This document shows, piece after piece, positions 59,054-64,000 of a stretch of 64,000 bases of DNA. Position 1 is the stretch's first letter. Every line of letters begins with the position of its first letter. Under the pieces are notes generated by a model, which was not told the DNA's origin, did no database searches, and saw only the letters and a program-made list of their open reading frames with translations. The position numbers and the translations under genes were made by a program. The DNA comes from Amycolatopsis thermalba (GTDB taxonomy: Bacteria > Actinomycetota > Actinomycetes > Mycobacteriales > Pseudonocardiaceae), in contig NZ_PQHW01000004.1 of the NCBI RefSeq assembly GCF_003385215.1, positions 62,001-126,000 on the forward strand, given 5' to 3'.

Positions 59054-59795
59054 GGTCGTCTCCTCCCCAGCCCAGTGCCCGGGAGACCCGGTGGGCGGCG
59101 GTCCGGTACTCGTCGAGGTGGGCACGCAGCTCGGCCAGCGGGGCGACGACCTTGAGCGCGGTGACGGACAGGCTGTGCGTCACCTGGCCGCGCGCGTCGT
59201 ACACCGGCAGTGCCACGCAGTTCAGGAAGTCCTCGTGCTCGCCGTCGTCCTCGGCCCAGCCGCGCTCGCGGACGCGGTCCAGCTCGGCGGACAGCTCCTC
59301 CGGGCCGGCGACCGTGGTCGGCGTGAAGCGCTGGTAGTCGCACCTGGACAGCCAGCGCGCGCGATCCGGCTGGTGGGCGAGGATCGCCTTCGCGACACCG
59401 GCGGTGTGCAGGATCGCCGGCAGCCCGATGCGCGAGCCCATCGCCACGCTGCCCCGGCCGTCGATCTTGTCCACGTACACCACGCGGTCGCCGGCCAGTT
59501 CCGCGAAGTGGACGGTGTGCCCGGAGCGTTCGCTCAGCTCCTGCAGGATCGGCCGGGCCAACGCGCGGGCCTCGACCTGGTCCAGGGCGAGCTGGCCGTA
59601 GGCGATGAGCTGGAACCCCATGGCGTAGCGGTGGTCCGGAACGCGGCGGACGAAGCCGCCCTCCTCCAGGGTCTGCAGAATCCGCAGCGCGGTCGACTTG
59701 TGGACACCGAGGTGGTCGGCGATCTCGCCGAGCGTGCGGTGGCGGCGGGAGACGAACGCGACGATGTCGATGGCGCGGGCGACGGTCTGGGACAT
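59040..59795 (-). CDS. IclR family regulator of the ketodeoxygluconate operon
   Basis: 251 residues. N-terminal winged helix (HRTLGEIADHLGVHKSTALR, LQTLEEGGFVRRV), then the IclR effector domain (GSRIGLPAILHTAGVAKAIL, EDFLNCVALPVYDARG). It lies between the kinase and the aldolase, overlapping the first by one base and the second by 14. TTGCAA repeats before the kinase are the likely operator, and an aldonate or keto-deoxy acid the likely effector. Confidence 0.9.
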   Translation of the reverse strand: MSQTVARAIDIVAFVSRRHRTLGEIADHLGVHKSTALRILQTLEEGGFVRRVPDHRYAMGFQLIAYGQLALDQVEARALARPILQELSERSGHTVHFAELAGDRVVYVDKIDGRGSVAMGSRIGLPAILHTAGVAKAILAHQPDRARWLSRCDYQRFTPTTVAGPEELSAELDRVRERGWAEDDGEHEDFLNCVALPVYDARGQVTHSLSVTALKVVAPLAELRAHLDEYRTAAHRVSRALGWGGDDHGRR

Positions 59796-60694
59796 CAGCC
59801 GAGTTCCGGGACGATCTCGGACGCGGGCGGCAGCTCGGCGAAGTCCGACGGCTCTTCGAGCACGCGCGCGGCGGCGTAGTGGCCCAGCCTGAGGCGGGTC
59901 ATCTCGTCGCGGTCGTCGAGGAAACCGCTGAGCCACCCCGCCGCGAACGCGTCCCCGGCGCCGACGGCGTCCACCACGTCGACCTTTGTGGACGGTGCAC
60001 GGTGGACTCCGCTCGGCGTGAAGCTGACCGCCTCGATCGCCGCGTCCTTGACCACCAGGTAGCGCGGCCGGTCGAGGAAGGCGCGCACGCTCTCCGCGTC
60101 GGTCGTGCCCCACAGGGCCTCCGCTTCGTCGCGGCCGACGAAGACGATGTCGCTGTCCTGGGCCAGTTCGCGCAGGACCTCGGGCGCGTCCCCGTCCCAC
60201 AGCTGGGGGCGGTGGTTGACGTCGAAGCTGACCAGACCGGGGCCGCGGACGAGAGCGCGGGTGGCTTCGCGGGCCTGGCCGGAGAGGGCGGCGGTGATGC
60301 CGGAGACGTGCACGAGGCGCGCGGGCCGGGCGGTCCAGCGCGCGATGTCGGCGGTGGTGATGGCGGAGGCGGCCGAGCCGGCGCGGTAGTAGTAGACGCG
60401 GGTGCCGGCCGGGGTGGGGTCCTTGAAGTAGACCGCGGTGGGGCGGTGCTCGTCGCGGCGGACCAGGGAGGTGTCGACGCCGTGGCGCTGGAGGTCGTCG
60501 AGCACGAGGTCGCCGAGGGGATCGGCGCCGAGTGCGCTGGCCCAGGCCGCCCGGTGCCCGAGGCGGGCCAGCAACGCCGCGACGTTCGACTCCGCACCGC
60601 CGGGCCGCAGCAGGAAGCGGCTGCCCGAGACCAGACGACCACCCGCCTCGGGCGTGACCATGACCATGGTCTCGCCGACCGTCAGCACGTCCAC
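59795..60694 (-). CDS. kdgK: 2-keto-3-deoxygluconate kinase (PfkB family)
   Basis: 299 residues. N-terminal LTVGETMVMVTPEAGG and PGGAESNVAALLARLG are the PfkB signature 1 region; VDAVGAGDAFAAGWLSG is signature 2 with the catalytic Asp. The substrate assignment rests on the following IclR and KDPG aldolase genes. GTG 60694 has GGAGG nine bases upstream; GTG 60688 is also possible. It leads a three-gene operon that splits ketodeoxygluconate into glycolytic units. Confidence 0.87.
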   Translation of the reverse strand: MDVLTVGETMVMVTPEAGGRLVSGSRFLLRPGGAESNVAALLARLGHRAAWASALGADPLGDLVLDDLQRHGVDTSLVRRDEHRPTAVYFKDPTPAGTRVYYYRAGSAASAITTADIARWTARPARLVHVSGITAALSGQAREATRALVRGPGLVSFDVNHRPQLWDGDAPEVLRELAQDSDIVFVGRDEAEALWGTTDAESVRAFLDRPRYLVVKDAAIEAVSFTPSGVHRAPSTKVDVVDAVGAGDAFAAGWLSGFLDDRDEMTRLRLGHYAAARVLEEPSDFAELPPASEIVPELG

Positions 60695-60716
60695 TGGATG
60701 GCCTCCGTTGCGTATG

Positions 60717-60742
60717 TTGCAATGCGGTTGTTCTTTTTGCAA
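60717..60742. promoter_or_regulatory. TTGCAA repeats, probable IclR operator
   Basis: TTGCAA, itself palindromic, occurs at 60717-60722 and 60737-60742, 20 bp apart (two turns), both extended as TTGCAAT. They lie 23-48 bp before the kinase start, in an AT-rich patch. The IclR site of the first sugar-acid locus (4377-4406) contains the same TTGCA/TGCAA half-sites. Confidence 0.5.
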
Positions 60743-60848
60743 TATATCAGGAGTGGAGATGTGGCGTGGACCGCAGCGCCACCACCACAGCAAACCGGCG
60801 CGACCGATCCCCCTCACGGGCCGCCTGCCGCCGCGGAACCGGATCTCG

Positions 60849-61652
60849 TCAGGACCGCCGCGCGTAACGTCCGGGGGGCTCTCCCACCACGGCGGTGAAT
60901 TCGCGCGTCAGGTGGGCCTGGTCGGCGTATCCGAGGTCCGCCGCGAGCGCCGCCCAGTCCACCGTCTCCGCCCGCGCCGCGCGTTCGGCCGCGTCGTAGA
61001 TCCGGTACCGCCGCAGCACCCACTTCGGGCTCACGCCGACGTGGTCGGCGAACGCGCGCTGCAGCTGCCGCACGCTCAACCCGCCCCGGGCGGCCAGGTC
61101 CTCGACCCGCCGCAGGTCACGGTCGCGGGCCGCGAGTTCGGCGAGGGCGGTCGTGTCCTCCGATGGCTGACGCTCGTCCGGCACCAGCGGGGCGAGGGCC
61201 GCGTCGACCAGCTTCGCGATCTCGGCGCCGTCGGTGCCGTCCGCGAGCGCCGCCATCACCGCGGGTTCGGCCGGGTGCAGCGCCGGGAACCCGTCGGCGA
61301 GCGGGCGGACCGTGTCGGTGATCGTGGCCAGCGGCCGGCCCAGGAACGGCCGGAATCCGCCCGGCCGGAACATCACCCCCAGCGCCCGGCCCCGCCCGGA
61401 CAGCCGCCGGGTGAGGCGCTCGGTCCGCACGCCGGTGACCGTGCCGCCGTCGTCGGCGAACACGACGTTGACCACCGGGTGCACGAGGACGTCCTGCTCG
61501 TACACCTCGGGCAGGTCCCACGAGACGAACCAGTAGCGGTCGACGAACCGGTCCACCCCGGGCGAGGGCGGGAACCGGGTCAGCTCGAAGCGCCGCAGCC
61601 CCGCCCTCGGGTGCAGGATGCCGCGGCTGTCCCGCTCGACCGGCTCGACCAC
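60849..61652 (-). CDS. AraC family transcriptional regulator (DUF6597-type)
   Basis: 267 residues, GTG start. N-terminal domain starts FELTRFPPSPGVDRFVDRYW and includes HPVVNVVFADDGG as in the DUF6597 family. The C-terminal AraC HTH is LSVRQLQRAFADHVGVSPKW, followed by WAALAADLGYADQAHLTREF and the closing GEPPGRY. It ends 157 bp from the kinase promoter and follows the SpoIIE gene by 22 bp. Target unknown. Confidence 0.88.
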   Translation of the reverse strand: MVEPVERDSRGILHPRAGLRRFELTRFPPSPGVDRFVDRYWFVSWDLPEVYEQDVLVHPVVNVVFADDGGTVTGVRTERLTRRLSGRGRALGVMFRPGGFRPFLGRPLATITDTVRPLADGFPALHPAEPAVMAALADGTDGAEIAKLVDAALAPLVPDERQPSEDTTALAELAARDRDLRRVEDLAARGGLSVRQLQRAFADHVGVSPKWVLRRYRIYDAAERAARAETVDWAALAADLGYADQAHLTREFTAVVGEPPGRYARRS

Positions 61653-61674
61653 GCCTGCGAGGGTAGTCGCGCCG

Positions 61675-64000
61675 TCAGTCCTTCCAGGTGCGCCTCATGC
61701 GGACTCGGCTGCCCTGCTCGCCGGGCGTGATGTCCACCTCCGTCATCAGCGCGCGCATCAACCCGACCCCGCGGCCGCGGATTCCGGGGTCGGCGGGTGG
61801 CGGTCGCCAGGTGCCGTCGTCGGTGATCACGACCTCCACGCCACCCTCGTCGGCCGCCGCGGTCAGCGTCAGGGTGCCCTCGCCGCTTCCGGAGTACCCG
61901 TGTTCGATCGAGTTGGTGCACGCCTCGTCCACGGCGAGGATCACGTCCTGCGCCGCCTCGTCCGGGACGTCGGACTGGGCCAGCCACTGCCGCAGGTCCC
62001 GCCGCATGTCGACCAGGCTCCGCGGCACCGCGGGCAGGTCCAGGCGCAACGGCCCGGGCGGGTGCACGTACACCAGCACCGCCACGTCGTCGTTGTGCCC
62101 GGCCGGCGGCAGCAACCGGTCCAGCAGGTGCTCGGTGATCTCGGCCGACTGGCGGCGCGGCACCTCCCGCAACGCCACCCGCGCGCCCTCGATCGCCTCG
62201 TCGATCGGCTGGCCGTGCCGCTCCACCAGACCGTCGGTGTAGAGCAGCAGCACCGAACCCGGCCGCAGCGGCACCGTCGCGCGTGGGCGATCCGCCGACC
62301 GGCGCACCGCCAGCGGCACCGACAACGCCTGGTCCAGCAGCTGATCACTGCCGTCCGCGTGGCTCAGCACCGCCGACGGGTGCCCGGCACTGGAGTACGT
62401 CACGACCCCGGCCTCCGGATCCACCACCGCGCAGAACACGGTGGTGCACAAGGCACCCGGGATCTGCCGCGCGAACCCGTCCAGCTGGTCCAGCGCCCGC
62501 GCCGGATCACCGTAGCTGAGCAACAACGCGCTGCACGCGCTGCGCAGCTGCCCCATCACCGACGCCGCCGCCAGCCCGCGCCCCACACAGTCCCCGACGA
62601 CCACCGCGATCCGGCCGTCCGGCAACCGCGCCACGTCGTACCAGTCGCCGCCGACCTCCAGCGGCCGCACCGCCGGCTCGTACCGCACCGCGAACCCGCC
62701 CGGCAGGTCCGTGGGGCCCAGGATGGCGTGCTGCAACGTCAACGCGACCGCCCGCGCCTCGTCGTAGCTGCGGGCCCGGCCGAGCGCCTGCGCGAGCTGG
62801 GCCACGAGCATCCCGAACAGCGCCCGCTCCTCCGCACCGAGCACCTGGTCCGCCCGCTCGGCCCACACCACCGAATCGCCGCTGCCCAGCGCCGCGCCGA
62901 GTTCGCGGCCCGCCTCGGGCGGCCAGATCTGCCCGGGCGGCTGGCGGCGCGCCCGGTCCAGCCGCTCGTACAGCTCCGGCTCCAGCTCGTCGAACGAGCC
63001 GGCCTCCGGATCACCGGCGACCAGACCGCCGCTCTCCACCGTCGGCCACACCGCCGCCACCACGCGCGTCGCGCCGAGGATCACCCGCAGCGCGGACACC
63101 CCGGCGTGCAGCACCTCCGACACGTCGGTCGCCGCCGCCAGGTCCGCGGCGAACGCGGCCAGCACCGCCTCCCGGTCCGCCGCCTTCTTCTCGACCGTGA
63201 CGTCCCGCAGCGTCCCGACCAGCCAAGCGCGCCCGTCACCCTCGGCGACGCGCGTGAGGGTCAGCGCGGCCCACGCCTCACCGCCGTCCGGACGCCGGAC
63301 CACGACCGACACCTCACGGCCGTCGCCGAGGTGGCGCACCAGGTCCCCGGCCGGCACGCGGGCCGCGTCCTCGCCCAGCCACGGGTACGGCCACGCCATC
63401 GGCAGGCTGTCCGCGCCGTACCCGGTGATCGCGGTGAACGCGGCGTTGACCTCGACCACGCCACCGCCGCTGTCGGCGACGAACACTCCTTCCCGCAACG
63501 ACTCGAACAACGCGCGCCGGAACTCCGACTCGCGCCGGCGCAGACCGGACAGCACCAGGTTCGCCCGCACCCGCGCGAGCAGTTCCGCGCCGGAGAACGG
63601 TTTCGGCAGGTAGTCGTCGGCGCCGGCGTCCAGACCCGACACCGCCGCCTCGACCCCGGCCCGCGCGGACAGGAACAGCACCGGCACCGACTTCGTGGCC
63701 GGTTCCGCGCGCAGCGCCCGGATCAGCCCGAACCCGTCCAGCCGCGGCATCATCACGTCGGACAGCACGAGGTCCGGCCGGTGCCGCCGGGCCAGCTCCA
63801 GCCCCTCGACGCCGTCCCGCGCCAGCAGGACGCGACCCACCGGGCGCAGCATCCGCGCGATGAACCGGCTCAGATCCGTGTTGTCCTCGACCACCAGCAA
63901 CGTCGGCCCGGACCCGTCCCCGGTCGCCGGCTCCGGCTCGCTGTCGGCCCGCCACTGCAACGCTTCGTCGCGGTAGGCGGGCGCGACCGTCAGCGCGCGG
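61675..64000 (-). CDS. Multidomain receiver-PAS-GAF-SpoIIE phosphatase-anti-sigma ATPase, 5' end outside window
   Basis: 775 visible residues; the frame continues past the window edge. Order: receiver domain (LLVVEDNTDLSRF, phosphorylated Asp in VLSDVMMPRLDG, Lys in LPKPF), PAS (about 150-255), GAF (about 265-400), PP2C-type SpoIIE phosphatase (EVGGDWYDV, VVGDCVGRGLAAA, GHNDDVAVLV), and an RsbW-like ATPase (VDEACTNSIEHGYSG, RGRGVGLMRAL). It can receive a phosphoryl signal and both dephosphorylate and rephosphorylate an anti-sigma antagonist. A kinase part upstream is likely (YRDEALQW linker). Confidence 0.9.
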   Translation of the reverse strand, partial: RALTVAPAYRDEALQWRADSEPEPATGDGSGPTLLVVEDNTDLSRFIARMLRPVGRVLLARDGVEGLELARRHRPDLVLSDVMMPRLDGFGLIRALRAEPATKSVPVLFLSARAGVEAAVSGLDAGADDYLPKPFSGAELLARVRANLVLSGLRRRESEFRRALFESLREGVFVADSGGGVVEVNAAFTAITGYGADSLPMAWPYPWLGEDAARVPAGDLVRHLGDGREVSVVVRRPDGGEAWAALTLTRVAEGDGRAWLVGTLRDVTVEKKAADREAVLAAFAADLAAATDVSEVLHAGVSALRVILGATRVVAAVWPTVESGGLVAGDPEAGSFDELEPELYERLDRARRQPPGQIWPPEAGRELGAALGSGDSVVWAERADQVLGAEERALFGMLVAQLAQALGRARSYDEARAVALTLQHAILGPTDLPGGFAVRYEPAVRPLEVGGDWYDVARLPDGRIAVVVGDCVGRGLAAASVMGQLRSACSALLLSYGDPARALDQLDGFARQIPGALCTTVFCAVVDPEAGVVTYSSAGHPSAVLSHADGSDQLLDQALSVPLAVRRSADRPRATVPLRPGSVLLLYTDGLVERHGQPIDEAIEGARVALREVPRRQSAEITEHLLDRLLPPAGHNDDVAVLVYVHPPGPLRLDLPAVPRSLVDMRRDLRQWLAQSDVPDEAAQDVILAVDEACTNSIEHGYSGSGEGTLTLTAAADEGGVEVVITDDGTWRPPPADPGIRGRGVGLMRALMTEVDITPGEQGSRVRMRRTWKD

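Overview
The window is high-GC DNA with dense, overlapping genes (ATGA, GTGA and TGATG junctions), many GTG starts and perfect GC-rich hairpin terminators. Gene content (crotonyl-CoA carboxylase/reductase, DivIVA-type coiled-coil protein, Ro60/Rsr protein, oligoribonuclease, class F sortase, DUF3417-type glycogen phosphorylase) points to a filamentous actinomycete, most likely Pseudonocardiaceae and Amycolatopsis-like. The genus is an inference from gene style and content.

Layout. 0-7.2 kb: a sugar-acid locus. An IclR regulator, an NAD-dependent epimerase/dehydrogenase, an MHS-family transporter and a secreted GH16 glucanase run leftward; an enolase-superfamily dehydratase, a DapA-family lyase and an SDR run rightward, with a TTTGCA/TGCAAA operator between. 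7.3-16.9 kb: glycogen phosphorylase, a lipoprotein zinc peptidase, MarR, a thiamine-binding protein, a YbbN-like thioredoxin, a two-component pair and a Tat-exported aspartyl-protease-like protein. 17-22 kb: a LacI-controlled sugar ABC operon with a mannose-6-phosphate isomerase and a tightly nested 31-codon ORF. 22-31 kb: a MocR-linked pair, then acyl-CoA metabolism (MeaB, thiolase, methylmalonyl-CoA epimerase, Ccr) beside a DivIVA-like coiled-coil gene. 31-41 kb: universal stress protein, class III cyclase, ProA, M50-like peptidase, AlkA, an Erm-type rRNA methylase behind a 17-codon leader ORF and competing hairpins, an HtrA-like protease, oligoribonuclease, tRNA-His, an L,D-transpeptidase and tRNA-Lys.

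41-51 kb is accessory. Just after tRNA-Lys it holds a multiply frameshifted acyltransferase E2 pseudogene, a regulator fragment and a 487-bp internally deleted IS5-type element with both terminal repeats. Then come a metallo-beta-lactamase-fold gene with an XRE-cupin regulator, a TetR gene coupled to a cytokinin-dehydrogenase-like flavoenzyme, a large ATPase-LuxR regulator, a P450 and an extra methionine aminopeptidase. The two divergent spacers of this block carry conspicuous palindromes.

52-64 kb: the standout feature is a structured non-coding RNA at 52103-52243, directly upstream of a Ro60/Rsr (TROVE) gene. A terminal stem of 16 perfect pairs closes a junction holding a tRNA-like acceptor/T-arm module and a second hairpin, and ends in a T run; this is the architecture of a bacterial Y RNA (YrlA). 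It is followed by an Excalibur-sortase pair, a kinase remnant, a SAM methyltransferase, a thioredoxin-reductase-like flavoprotein, a YbdK-type ligase, a ketodeoxygluconate operon (kinase, IclR, KDPG aldolase), an AraC regulator and a SpoIIE phosphatase running off the window.

Four intergenic spaces carry direct-repeat arrays with different units (21, 35, about 52 and about 190 bp), an unusual density of short repeats for 64 kb of otherwise compact sequence.
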